The notes under the pieces were generated by a model. That model saw only the letters and a list, made by a program, of their open reading frames with translations, did not search any database and was not told the origin of the DNA. Positions 18,019-26,395 of a stretch of DNA of 64,000 nucleotides are shown in pieces. Where the stretch lies: assembly GCF_050574275.1 (NCBI RefSeq), contig NZ_CP192260.1, positions 1,798,001 to 1,862,000 of the forward strand, given 5' to 3'. This DNA is from Virgibacillus_F flavescens. GTDB taxonomy: Bacteria > Bacillota > Bacilli > Bacillales > Amphibacillaceae. Within the stretch, counting starts at the first letter, position 1, and the number at the start of each line of letters is the position of its first letter. The position numbers were made by a program, and so were the translations under genes.

Positions 18019-18735
18019 ATGGATAAACCGTTGAGATATACGTGGAATTTATACACGGGAAAATTTGAAAAACTTATTCTATTAATGTTGGGTACCACAT
18101 TACCGTTATTATTGATACATTCTTTTATCACAAATTATATATATGTGATTACACCAAGTTTTTCTCCAGTCTATTCTTTTGCGGATATTTATTATGGTCT
18201 TTTGACTGTATTATTATATTTATTCGCCCAAGTACCATATGTTCGATTTGTGTTTAATGAACATGTTGGTAAAGAGGACAGTTTGAGAGATTCTGTTTAT
18301 CAGTTTTTAGTTAATGGATTTACAATATTTTTGTTTGCATGTATTTTTTCCATTCTTACTACGATAGGGTTTATGCTTTTTCTATTACCTGGAATAATTT
18401 TACTTTCCTTAGTCTTTCCGATCCCTTACATTAGCGTTTTCGATGGAAAATCTGTTTGGAAATCTTTCAAAGAAGGTTTACGAATAGGTAAAAAGAATTT
18501 TTTTAAGATTTTCCTAATCATTTTTCTCTCGGGATTGCTTGAACTGTTATTTGGAATTTTTGTCACAGCACAATTGTTTAATATAACCTCATCATATGCA
18601 GCGCAAATCATTACACAAATTGTACTGAATCTCTTATTCTATCCATTTATTATTATTCTTCTGACTTGCTATATTATTAAGTGGAGGGAAGCTCAGGAGG
18701 TTTTAGAGGTTAATGCCGAGGAGGCGCATTTATAA
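18019..18735 (+). CDS. Multi-pass membrane protein, unknown
   Basis: 238 residues with about five or six hydrophobic segments and the block LPGIILLSLVFPIPYISVFD followed by a charged SFKEGLRIGKKNF loop, a layout shared by DUF975/YciC-like membrane proteins. The stop codon region abuts the ATG of tadE (overlap of one base), so the two are translationally linked. It may be an accessory of the pilus or secretion complex. Confidence 0.65.
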   Translation: MDKPLRYTWNLYTGKFEKLILLMLGTTLPLLLIHSFITNYIYVITPSFSPVYSFADIYYGLLTVLLYLFAQVPYVRFVFNEHVGKEDSLRDSVYQFLVNGFTIFLFACIFSILTTIGFMLFLLPGIILLSLVFPIPYISVFDGKSVWKSFKEGLRIGKKNFFKIFLIIFLSGLLELLFGIFVTAQLFNITSSYAAQIITQIVLNLLFYPFIIILLTCYIIKWREAQEVLEVNAEEAHL

Positions 18736-19136
18736 TGGACTGTTTTAAAGGAATAAAGAATGATGAAGCGGGTAGTGCAACAATTGAATTCCTTGGAATT
18801 GTCCCTTTAGCTTTTTTATTATTGATGATAATCTGGCAATTTGTTGTAGGGATCAACGGAGTATTAATAACTCAGTCAGCTGCGAATGAGTATGCAAGTG
18901 TTTATTCGATTACCAAAAGTCATGAAGATGCTCAACAGGCCTCTAACAAGATTTTAAATTTGACTGGTGACTATTTGCACACCGTTTCAATTGAAGGGCC
19001 ATCCTCCGGCAATAAGGAATTTCAAGCCCAAGTAAGCGTGAACATCGAATTTGTTTTTTTACCTAACAGTATTTTTGGAGAAGCTTCGCCATCTGTACCG
19101 TATACATCGACTGCATTCGGCAGGGTGATAGAGTAA
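18735..19136 (+). CDS. TadE-like minor pseudopilin
   Basis: 133 residues. The N-terminal part reads EAG then SATIEFLGIVPLAFLLLMII: cleavage after Gly gives Glu at mature position 5, the TadE pattern, followed by a hydrophobic helix and a beta-rich ectodomain. The start overlaps the preceding stop and the stop overlaps the next start. Confidence 0.82.
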   Translation: MDCFKGIKNDEAGSATIEFLGIVPLAFLLLMIIWQFVVGINGVLITQSAANEYASVYSITKSHEDAQQASNKILNLTGDYLHTVSIEGPSSGNKEFQAQVSVNIEFVFLPNSIFGEASPSVPYTSTAFGRVIE

Positions 19137-19798
19137 TGATACAAATTAAAAGTGAACAAGGAAATATCGCATTGTTTGTACTAGGAATGCTAGGTATTAT
19201 GATGGTTTTATTTGTCTTTGTTATCAACATGGGTTTAGCCCTAACAGTTAAAGAAGATGCATCCACAACAGTGCAACAGGCTAGTATGGCAGCATCAAGT
19301 GTATTGTATGAGAATGTTCGAGAGGTTATTTATAATTATGAAGAGGATACATTAGAAGGAGCAGTCCAGGCTTTCTTTAAAGATATTGAAGAAAAGGTTG
19401 AAGAGAAAGCCGAACAATTATCAGCAAATTCTTCCTATAGCGATTGGTCTAATAACGAAATCGAATTAGAGGCATTCGATATTGTTTTAGAAGATGAACT
19501 CGATAAACCAGTAGTAAGAACAAAATTGATGGAAGTGCTTCAAAAAGAAAATATAGAAGAAAAAGTTATTAATATGGCTAAACAAACTATTGTACAAAAT
19601 GATGGTGAATTAAACGGAGCAGAGTTAGCAATCCATAAGAATAGGATCTATATCCGTGCATCGAATGAATTGGAAAGTACATCATACGATGGATTTATGG
19701 AAGGGATCAAAGAAAATATCTATCAAGATTCCGCTGGACCTAAGATAGATTTTCTAGAAGATATTTGGACGTCTAGTAAATTGGTTCAACTAAATTAG
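19136..19798 (+). CDS. TadG/TadF-like pseudopilin without a vWA domain
   Basis: 220 residues. A short leader (KSEQG), then NIALFVLGMLGIMMVLFVFV as the pilin-like helix, then a charged, mostly helical ectodomain rich in Glu. The residue that is Glu5 in the pilin and in TadE is Phe here. Many TadG proteins carry a C-terminal vWA domain; this one stops short of it, and the vWA function may have moved to the lipoproteins of the locus. Confidence 0.7.
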   Translation: MIQIKSEQGNIALFVLGMLGIMMVLFVFVINMGLALTVKEDASTTVQQASMAASSVLYENVREVIYNYEEDTLEGAVQAFFKDIEEKVEEKAEQLSANSSYSDWSNNEIELEAFDIVLEDELDKPVVRTKLMEVLQKENIEEKVINMAKQTIVQNDGELNGAELAIHKNRIYIRASNELESTSYDGFMEGIKENIYQDSAGPKIDFLEDIWTSSKLVQLN

Positions 19799-19813
19799 AA
19801 GGAGGAATGTAAG

Positions 19814-20023
19814 ATGTCAAATTCCGAGAAAAAGTGGAGAAGGTTTTACCTAATACTAATGATCTTTATTTATGCGATATATGTTCCAGTAACAGTGTTT
19901 GAATGGCTAGCGGGAGATGGTGGACTTCCATATACTGCCGTAATTGTGGGATTTGGTCTTCCAATCATGCGCAAAAATCATCTCCAATCAATCCGGCAAA
20001 AAGAAGGGGAATCACGGAATTAA
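19814..20023 (+). CDS. Small membrane protein, unknown
   Basis: 69 residues with one or two hydrophobic stretches (YLILMIFIYAIYVPVTVFEW and YTAVIVGFGLP) and a basic C-terminus. Behind AGAAGGAGG. It is the last gene before a strong terminator. A degraded second copy of its middle part can be read at 21459-21530, just before the third vWA gene. Confidence 0.65.
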   Translation: MSNSEKKWRRFYLILMIFIYAIYVPVTVFEWLAGDGGLPYTAVIVGFGLPIMRKNHLQSIRQKEGESRN

Positions 20024-20036
20024 AGCTCTTCTTCTG

Positions 20037-20072
20037 AAAATTATGCTTCTCTATAGAAGCATAATTTTTTAA
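20037..20072 (+). terminator. Terminator closing the Tad operon
   Basis: AAATTATGCTTCT with AGAAGCATAATTT around a CTAT loop, followed by TTT. It separates the operon from the vWA gene at 20119, which has no visible promoter of its own. Confidence 0.88.
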
Positions 20073-20118
20073 ATAGAATTATCAGAAAGAATAGATAGAA
20101 TACGATAATTAAATTGTA

Positions 20119-21429
20119 TTGATAGTAATCTTAACCGCTTGCTCCAGTGATGAATCAAACGCAGACAAAAAAGATCAACCAGATGAAAACATAAGTTCTG
20201 AGGAGAATGAAAAGAACGAAGTCACAGCACCTGAAGCGGCATCTGAACCTGAAGCAATGGTGAAGGAAGGTCCGGGAGAGCTTTTTACGGCGGAGGATAT
20301 GAATGCCGAAAAATTAAAAGAATCAATTAAAGCACTACCAAAAGAACTTACTGCAGATGAGGCGTATAACCATCTTATTCATTTGATGGCTGCTGACTAC
20401 TCACCAGTTCTGAAAGAATACGAAAATTTTAAACCTTCTTTTCTAGTAGATGGTGCTCCGACAAGTGAAGATGAACAGGAAGACCCCAAAGAAGAAAAAG
20501 AACTTCATGTTGCTTTATTACTAGATGCGAGTGGCAGTATGGGCGCTGCCGTTAATGGTGAAGTTAAAATGAAGTCCGCTAAAGATTCCTTGAAAAATTT
20601 TGTTTCTGAGTTGCCAGTAGAATCCAAAATTTTGCTTCGTGTTTATGGGCATAAAGGTACTGGGACAGACGAGGACAAAAAGGTGTCCTGTAGTAGTACG
20701 GAGGTTGTTTATCCATTAAGTACATATGACGAGAAAGCATTTAATAAATCATTGTCAAAATTCAAACCTGCAGGCTGGACTCCACTTGCGGCATCGATTA
20801 AAGCGGCGCAGAAAGATTTACAAGGAAACTCCGGTGACAGTGTGAAAAATGTTGTCTACATTATCAGTGATGGCGAGGAAACATGCGGTGGAGATCCGGT
20901 AAAAGCAGCAAAAGAATTGCACGAATCTGGAATTGCAACGGAAGTCAATATCATTGGTTTTAGTGTTGGTAACGAAGCCCAGGCGCAATTAAAAAAGGTT
21001 GCCGAAGCGGGTGGAGGAACATTTACTAATGTGGATTCCGGTAAAGATTTGGTGGAAATAGATGGAGACCAAATTAGCGATGCTCTTGATGCAGCTGAAC
21101 TAAATATGTGGAGTGCCATGGAAGGTGTAGATTTAACCTGGGACGCCATTCACATGAATGATGAGTTAGATGCGATTGCTTCTGATTTCCGTGACATTAT
21201 CGATCAAGAAAAGAGTTTGCTATTAACTGGTTTAGAAGGCTTGATGCAAACGGAAAAGGTGACAGAAGAAGTCGCGGATGAACTAAGAACCTTAATTGAT
21301 GAACGGCAGGAGAAAATTGACCAATTGAACGAAAGTAGAGAAGAAGTTTTAGAGAAAAGAATTGAGGAGGAAAAGAAAAAAGCTAGTGATTTAATAGATC
21401 AGATGAAGAAAGAGAGAGCGAAAGACTAA
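20119..21429 (+). CDS. von Willebrand A domain protein with a decayed lipoprotein signal, paralogue 2
   Basis: An open frame of 436 codons from a TTG. It has the lipobox LTAC within eight residues of that TTG, far too close for a working signal peptide. The two codons upstream (ATT GTA) continue the hydrophobic run but are preceded by an in-frame TAA at 20110, and no ribosome binding site is present. A strong terminator lies just upstream. The rest is intact: MIDAS DASGSM near residue 136, SDGEETCGG, and a coiled-coil C-terminus rich in Glu and Lys. I read it as a vWA lipoprotein gene that lost its 5' end through a small mutation, or a true gene with an assembly error. Confidence 0.7.
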   Translation: MIVILTACSSDESNADKKDQPDENISSEENEKNEVTAPEAASEPEAMVKEGPGELFTAEDMNAEKLKESIKALPKELTADEAYNHLIHLMAADYSPVLKEYENFKPSFLVDGAPTSEDEQEDPKEEKELHVALLLDASGSMGAAVNGEVKMKSAKDSLKNFVSELPVESKILLRVYGHKGTGTDEDKKVSCSSTEVVYPLSTYDEKAFNKSLSKFKPAGWTPLAASIKAAQKDLQGNSGDSVKNVVYIISDGEETCGGDPVKAAKELHESGIATEVNIIGFSVGNEAQAQLKKVAEAGGGTFTNVDSGKDLVEIDGDQISDALDAAELNMWSAMEGVDLTWDAIHMNDELDAIASDFRDIIDQEKSLLLTGLEGLMQTEKVTEEVADELRTLIDERQEKIDQLNESREEVLEKRIEEEKKKASDLIDQMKKERAKD

Positions 21430-21458
21430 CTTTTGAGATGAAAACCTTAGAATAGTAA

Positions 21459-21530
21459 AGATTATTTATGTGATTTCATGTTCCGATAACAGTATTTGAT
21501 TTGAAAACGGGAGATGGAAGTATTCAATTG
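21459..21530 (+). pseudogene. Degraded copy of the small membrane protein gene
   Basis: Bases 21463-21530 resemble 19866-19935: GATTATTTATGTGATTTCAT, GTTCCGATAACAGTATTTGA and GGGAGATGG line up with the region encoding IYVPVTVFEW and GDGG, with an in-frame stop. It shows that the unit small-membrane-protein plus vWA gene was duplicated in tandem. Confidence 0.6.
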
Positions 21531-21546
21531 ACAAGGAGATATGTAA

Positions 21547-22965
21547 ATGATTAAAAAGCATATTATGTTACATACACTTTTACTTATTACTTTAGCCTTA
21601 CTATCAGCATGTAATAATGAAGATTCTAAAATAACAGATGATAATAATTCTAGCCCAGAACAAGTAGGTGAAAAAGACAGTGAGCAAAAAAAAGAAGTTA
21701 ATACGGAAGAAACAGGTCGAGCTGTCCACAAAGAAAAAACTACTATAATTCAAAATGCTCCACCTATACCTTCTGATGCGACAGGTTTTGTAAACCAATT
21801 GCCGGGAGAATTTGCAGGTAAAGAGATTTTAGCTGAAGATGTAACTGCAAAATTGAAAGAAGAATTTAAAGAATTACCACCTTTAAGTGAGAATGCAACT
21901 CAGAAAGAACTTGATCAGTTATTTAATTACTTTTATTCATTAGTCTCTGAAGATTATCCAGATCCGCAAAACATAATAAAAAAGTGGGAGTTTGGATCAT
22001 TTGGTAATCCAAAATTACCGGATTCAAAATATTACTTTAAAGAAAATTACAATATTGAAATTATATTGGACTCAAGTGGTAGTATGGCAAACGTCATTGA
22101 TGGAAAAACACGTATGGAATTAGCAAAGGAAACAATAAATAATTTCCTGAAAAATGTTCCAGAAAAGGCGAATGTATCGCTACGCGTATATGGTCATAAG
22201 GGTACTGGCTCTGATACTGATAAAAAGATGTCCTGCAGTGCTATTGAACAGGTTTACGGTTTTGCTCCGTATGATGAGCAAAAGTTTCAAAAGGCATTAA
22301 ATCAATTTAAACCAAGTGGGTGGACTCCAATTGCCGGTGCATTAAAACAATCAAAAGAAGCATTAAAGAAGTTTGATGCTAAGAATAATACCAATTTAAT
22401 CTATTTAGTTAGTGATGGGATTGGCACCTGTGATGGTGAACCTGTAAAGATTGCAAAATCACTTTCCAAATCAAATGCGCAACCAATTATTAATATTATC
22501 GGTTATCAAGCTGATGCGACGGCACAAAAACAATTACAAGAAATGGCCGATGTATCAGACGGAGTCTACTCTACCGTAAATGATTCTGCTGGATTGCAAG
22601 AGGAATTTGACCGCGCAGAAGAGGTATTGCAGGCATGGAAAGAGTGGAAAGAAGATGCTTTGCAGGAAGCAGATTTTGCAGATACGGATAGTTATTTCGA
22701 CATATTAGGTATTACGAATGAGTGGAGTTTCACTACCGATTCTCAGCAAAACACTTTATATAATCTAATGTATGTAGCAGAAGAAGCGGGAATAATTAAC
22801 TTTAAACAACAACAAAATTTCCAATCTAGAGCAAATAAAATGAGAGATATTATTAAAGGTTTTGGAAAAGAGATTGAAGGAGAACTTAAGAAAATCAGTA
22901 CAGATAAGATTAACGACCTTAAAAAGTCCATCAACGAAAAATACAATACACAAACACAGAACTAA
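21547..22965 (+). CDS. von Willebrand A domain lipoprotein, paralogue 3
   Basis: 472 residues. Lipobox LLSAC, a charged linker, the vWA domain with MIDAS DSSGSM near residue 175 and an ending that is nearly identical to paralogue 1 down to the last codons (KYNTQTQN versus KYNTETQN). One change in the metal-loop area: SDGIGTCDG where paralogues 1 and 2 have SDGIETCGG and SDGEETCGG. AAGGAG precedes the ATG. It and the following small gene look like a second module copied from 14244-15768. Confidence 0.83.
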   Translation: MIKKHIMLHTLLLITLALLSACNNEDSKITDDNNSSPEQVGEKDSEQKKEVNTEETGRAVHKEKTTIIQNAPPIPSDATGFVNQLPGEFAGKEILAEDVTAKLKEEFKELPPLSENATQKELDQLFNYFYSLVSEDYPDPQNIIKKWEFGSFGNPKLPDSKYYFKENYNIEIILDSSGSMANVIDGKTRMELAKETINNFLKNVPEKANVSLRVYGHKGTGSDTDKKMSCSAIEQVYGFAPYDEQKFQKALNQFKPSGWTPIAGALKQSKEALKKFDAKNNTNLIYLVSDGIGTCDGEPVKIAKSLSKSNAQPIINIIGYQADATAQKQLQEMADVSDGVYSTVNDSAGLQEEFDRAEEVLQAWKEWKEDALQEADFADTDSYFDILGITNEWSFTTDSQQNTLYNLMYVAEEAGIINFKQQQNFQSRANKMRDIIKGFGKEIEGELKKISTDKINDLKKSINEKYNTQTQN

Positions 22966-23083
22966 CATAAGAGAGGGATTTGTATAAGAAAATTGTAAAA
23001 CGGGGTGATGGACATTGGTAGGTTTATTAAAAAAATACTGGTCTTCATCGCAATTATTTTCATGACATTACAGCCAGTTATGA
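22949..23083 (+). repeat. Duplicated segment, copy 2
   Basis: Partner of 15633-15768. The identity ends within codon 26 of the gene at 23008, after which the sequences are unrelated, so the duplication joined an old signal peptide to a new coding sequence. Confidence 0.9.
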
Positions 23084-23421
23084 ATGAGCGCGAAATTGCT
23101 ACAGAAGATGACCAAATTAAAATGAGACAATTAGTAGTTGAAATGGTAAGAGCTGCTCATCGACAGAGTATAATTCAAATTGATTCGGAAAAAGATCGAG
23201 ACAAACTATTAAACTATCTATCAGGCAAAAAATGGGCAAGTGTAAAAGTGTTTTATTATTACAAACGCTTAAAAGGTTTTCATAACAATATGTTGAACAA
23301 AAATAGTCTAGAAGTAAATGAAATAATAAGAATGGAAAAAGAATTTGCAGTGGATGAGCCACTTGAACAAAAAGATGAAGTAAAAGAAACACTGAAGAAA
23401 AACTTGAATCCCCGTAAGTAA
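23008..23421 (+). CDS. Hybrid secreted protein: duplicated signal peptide on an unrelated short helical body
   Basis: 137 residues. Residues 1-25 equal the signal peptide of the Trp/Gly-repeat protein at 15693 (two or three changes). After PVMNE the body is a charged helical protein (REIATEDDQIKMRQLVVEMV, KVFYYYKRLKGF) with an acidic and basic end. The usual cleavage site VVYA is missing because the match stops before it, so this may be membrane-anchored. A broken relative of its last 25 residues is readable at 24365-24439. Confidence 0.6.
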   Translation: MDIGRFIKKILVFIAIIFMTLQPVMNEREIATEDDQIKMRQLVVEMVRAAHRQSIIQIDSEKDRDKLLNYLSGKKWASVKVFYYYKRLKGFHNNMLNKNSLEVNEIIRMEKEFAVDEPLEQKDEVKETLKKNLNPRK

Positions 23422-23481
23422 AGGGAATAGAAAATGAATTCTATTAAGGACTCATTACGTTTGTACACCTTATGTGTTTAA

Positions 23482-23676
23482 CTATCGTTTTTTGGAACAA
23501 TTTCTGGTACTGCGGTAGGATTGGGAGTTGGCATACTAATGTCTACTCAGATGAGACGAAACATTCGAAATAGGACAAAGGATGTAGTTAAGGTTGGTCT
23601 TGACAAGGCCGTTAATACTGTGAAATCAGGTCTAGAAAAAATGGGTAATGTTATTGAGGGTTTATTTTCATGGTAA
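23482..23676 (+). pseudogene. 5'-truncated YtxH-like fragment
   Basis: An open frame of 64 codons without a start or ribosome binding site, preceded by an in-frame TAA. It reads FFGTISGTAVGLGVGILM, a glycine-rich membrane segment, then a basic amphipathic helix ending in VIEGLFSW. This is the plan of YtxH-type small proteins, missing the N-terminus. A short product from the ATG at 23539 is possible but has no good ribosome binding site. Confidence 0.45.
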
Positions 23677-23708
23677 CGTAATGAAGAATATAAAGGGTGA
23701 TTTATGAA

Positions 23709-24041
23709 GTGGATAAAAAATATAAAGAAAATGCAGCAGAAAAAGCAGGCCGTAATGTATACTTTTCTCCATTCACACCATGTTTGATGGGGTTGATAGC
23801 TTGTGCAATCCCTTTCTGGTCTCCTCTTTATGCTAAAATTTTGGCAGTAATTATTTCTTTACTAGTTTTAAGAGTATTGCTTGGCTATTTCAAACAAAAA
23901 CATCGTGATTACAGTTGGCATGCACTTACTGGAGTTATTACTTACAATCTAGTCGGCATTTTTTGTATAATTCCTTTTTGGAAAGTACTAGGAGAAGCAA
24001 CTTGGCTTTCAATTTTATTAATTTGTTTATATGTAATCTGA
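23709..24041 (+). CDS. Small multi-pass membrane protein, unknown
   Basis: About 110 residues with three hydrophobic segments (CLMGLIACAIPFW, ILAVIISLLVLRVLLGYF, ATWLSILLICLYVI). The GTG at 23709 has AAAGGGTGA eight bases before it; an upstream GTG at 23697 overlaps that site. It belongs to the decaying 3' end of the island and I see no family. Confidence 0.5.
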   Translation: MDKKYKENAAEKAGRNVYFSPFTPCLMGLIACAIPFWSPLYAKILAVIISLLVLRVLLGYFKQKHRDYSWHALTGVITYNLVGIFCIIPFWKVLGEATWLSILLICLYVI

Positions 24042-24090
24042 TTTTACCTTTCCTATCAATATAGATACATTATTATCGAAGGAGTATTTT

Positions 24091-24339
24091 CTGCAAGATC
24101 TAGAAAAACTCTATTTGGAAAAGTATATTATAGGATTTTCCCTCGTTGGTTTAACCGGAGCAGGATCTTATGGTTTTGCAAGATCCTTACAAGTGTTTAA
24201 AGGATATGATGATGCAACAGTAATTTTAGCAACCTGCTTAGTATCTTTTGGAATTATTATAATTGTTGGTTTTCAGGGTTTGTGGGTTCGCGTAGAAAAT
24301 CCAGATTATGATTTAAATAGCGAAGAAAACCCTAATTAA
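24091..24339 (+). CDS. Small membrane protein, probable CTG start
   Basis: Two hydrophobic segments (IIGFSLVGLTGAGSYGFA and TVILATCLVSFGIIIIVGF) with an acidic end. The only ribosome binding site, GAAGGAG at 24078-24084, is six bases upstream of an in-frame CTG at 24091, giving an 82-residue protein beginning LQDLEKLYLEKY. The first conventional start, TTG at 24115, has no site. Either a CTG start is used or the original start was lost. Confidence 0.45.
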   Translation: MQDLEKLYLEKYIIGFSLVGLTGAGSYGFARSLQVFKGYDDATVILATCLVSFGIIIIVGFQGLWVRVENPDYDLNSEENPN

Positions 24340-24364
24340 AGAATATGATTAAGGATAATTCAAA

Positions 24365-24439
24365 ATCGGTGAAGAAATTGCTGAAGACAAACCACTTGAA
24401 GAAGATGATGGAGCACAAGAAATTATTCCTAGGATCTGA
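24365..24439 (+). pseudogene. Remnant of the hybrid-protein 3' end
   Basis: The frame IGEEIAEDKPLEEDDGAQ followed by a stop resembles KEFAVDEPLEQKDEV near the end of the protein at 23008. The flank after it (GTAAAAGAGAATAGAAA) also resembles the flank after 23421 (GTAAAGGGAATAGAAAA). It is a piece of another decayed copy. Confidence 0.5.
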
Positions 24440-24649
24440 AATCCTCGTATGTAAAAGAGAATAGAAATACATGTGTTTAATTGGATTTGAATTAATGAAC
24501 ACTTTTGCATTGCATTCAAAATGTAGCGTGTGGTGAAAAAATGCTACTAAGTAAGCATAAATGAAAAAAACGAGCCCCCGTTGAAAAGGAGCTCTACGTC
24601 TCGATTGCATGAGTCTATCATCTATTAACCTAACATAGACGTATAGAAA

Positions 24650-25408
24650 CTAATTACTATTAGATGCTTCCTTATATTGCATTTCTTCCTGCCAATCATT
24701 CATAAGGACTGGAGACTGTTCCTGCCAGCTGCCGTTAAAGGAGAAATCAATCAGATTATCAGAGGACTCCAAAAAAGATAAACGAACTTTTTGGTTAAGG
24801 TATTCCATATCTTTTCGGTAAAGAACTTTGTCTGTGTATTTTAATGGTAGATTTATATCCTGGAAGTATCCGAGCCAAGCATCCATCTCTTGTCCTTTAA
24901 CAGGAAACGGAATGGTAATGATGTTGCTTTCTTTGTCATCTTTGTAAAGGACATAAATGATTGGAGCGATTTCTGTTTTCGTTTTCCCGGTCCCTCCCTG
25001 ACTTCGCAGCGAACTTACTTGCCTTACGATATAGAAGGAAGCAACTACTGACAGAATGGATGAGAGAGATACCGTCCGTTTTTCTGGTTCTGTTTGAAAG
25101 TATTTATTCCATTCGTTGGTGGAAATAGTCTCCTTATGGAGAGTGAAGGTAGACAAATGATTATTATTCCATATGATTTTTTTTATAGTAATGTAAAGTT
25201 TCTTTCCCATCCAGACTCCAGCTGGAATTAGAATAAACAACCAGAATAACCACTCTGACCTATAAGCGAAATATAGAATAGGTGGCACAACGATTAGTGC
25301 AATACTCAAAAGAAAACCAACACTAAGAACTAAGAAAGCCATTATCCACCAATAAGGATCCATCTTTTTTTCTGTATATTCATGAATTGTTTCATTTGAT
25401 TTATCCAT
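24650..25408 (-). CDS. Membrane protein with two N-terminal spans, unknown
   Basis: 252 residues: a charged N-terminus, two hydrophobic segments (about 20-45 and 50-70), a further weak segment near 120-130, and a soluble remainder. AGGAGG lies seven bases from the ATG. Stands alone on the minus strand between the Tad island and yutE. The sequence gives no function. Confidence 0.6.
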   Translation of the reverse strand: MDKSNETIHEYTEKKMDPYWWIMAFLVLSVGFLLSIALIVVPPILYFAYRSEWLFWLFILIPAGVWMGKKLYITIKKIIWNNNHLSTFTLHKETISTNEWNKYFQTEPEKRTVSLSSILSVVASFYIVRQVSSLRSQGGTGKTKTEIAPIIYVLYKDDKESNIITIPFPVKGQEMDAWLGYFQDINLPLKYTDKVLYRKDMEYLNQKVRLSFLESSDNLIDFSFNGSWQEQSPVLMNDWQEEMQYKEASNSN

Positions 25409-25496
25409 ATTTCCTCCTTAATTTAACTAATTAATTGGAATTTTTTTGAAATTATTGATAAAATTATTATAACAAATTAAAGAGAGTTGTGGAACA

Positions 25497-26015
25497 ATGG
25501 ATCTAAATTTAGAAATGTTTATTTCAAAATGGCACTTAATTACACTTTTTTTCACTGCAGTTGCTTTATTCGCTATGATTATCGGGAAATATCCAAGAAA
25601 AACGGTAATAAAATCAACCATTTTGACTTTTCTTATTATATATGTAGTTTTTACAGTATTCATTGGATTTGAAATGCAGGAGACAGAGGAACGCAACAAC
25701 TATGTTGACGAAGGATTAACTTCTTCGCACGAGCAAAACATGGGAAAGATTAACGAAGAACTTGTGGTGTTTGTTGGCGGTTTTTACGATGATGAAGACG
25801 ACTTCACCTCGAAGGTTTATGCAAAGAATTTCCATGAGTCGGCTGAGTTTACCGGAAAAGTAAGAGTGGCTATTTATAATGAGGAAGGAAATAAACTGGA
25901 AGATGAAGTATATGATGTTACTCTGCAGCCAGGGGAAAAAATTGAAGTAGACCCGTACCTTGGGAATGAGGAATTCGGAAGGTACAGGTATCAATTTAAT
26001 CCTAGCTCGAATTAA
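25497..26015 (+). CDS. Membrane-anchored extracytoplasmic protein, unknown
   Basis: 172 residues. Two hydrophobic segments at about 14-30 and 40-58, then an acidic outer domain of about 110 residues rich in aromatic and Asp/Glu residues, with beta-strand character (KVRVAIYNEEGNKLEDEVYD). It looks like a small immunoglobulin-like domain on a double anchor. Its stop overlaps the stop of the converging DUF3055-like gene by four bases. Confidence 0.6.
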   Translation: MDLNLEMFISKWHLITLFFTAVALFAMIIGKYPRKTVIKSTILTFLIIYVVFTVFIGFEMQETEERNNYVDEGLTSSHEQNMGKINEELVVFVGGFYDDEDDFTSKVYAKNFHESAEFTGKVRVAIYNEEGNKLEDEVYDVTLQPGEKIEVDPYLGNEEFGRYRYQFNPSSN

Positions 26016-26284
26016 TAGTATAGAGCACCTTTTAGAAACTCTCTTAGTTCATCTGCTTCAATTTCCGTAACATGAAATTCATGTTCGATTACGCCTTCTT
26101 CCGTGAGGTCGTTTTTCGTTAACATGGCAAACCGATTCTTTCTTAAGTCGATGACGATCTTTTTATTATCTTCTCGAGCATTGAAAATGGCAAAATCATA
26201 TCGATGAAAGTTACCCATGAAACTTATGTATCGTACTTCCTGTTCTGCTGTTTCGTCTAATAAAATCTTATATTTGTCATTCAT
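26012..26284 (-). CDS. DUF3055-like cytosolic protein
   Basis: 90 residues, soluble. The run YISFMGNFHRYDFAIFNARE and DLRKNRFAMLTKNDL match what I remember of the DUF3055/SAV0927-type family, found in Bacillales without known function. Start behind GGAGGTAAACG. It is the first backbone-like gene on this side of the island. Confidence 0.6.
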   Translation of the reverse strand: MNDKYKILLDETAEQEVRYISFMGNFHRYDFAIFNAREDNKKIVIDLRKNRFAMLTKNDLTEEGVIEHEFHVTEIEADELREFLKGALYY

Positions 26285-26395
26285 ACGTTTACCTCCAATA
26301 AAATTGTAAGTTTCTCATACTATATCACGTTTTATTTAGTCGTTCATTTATTATGTGGTATATTTGAGTTACCTATTTTATGGGAGGTATGATGG

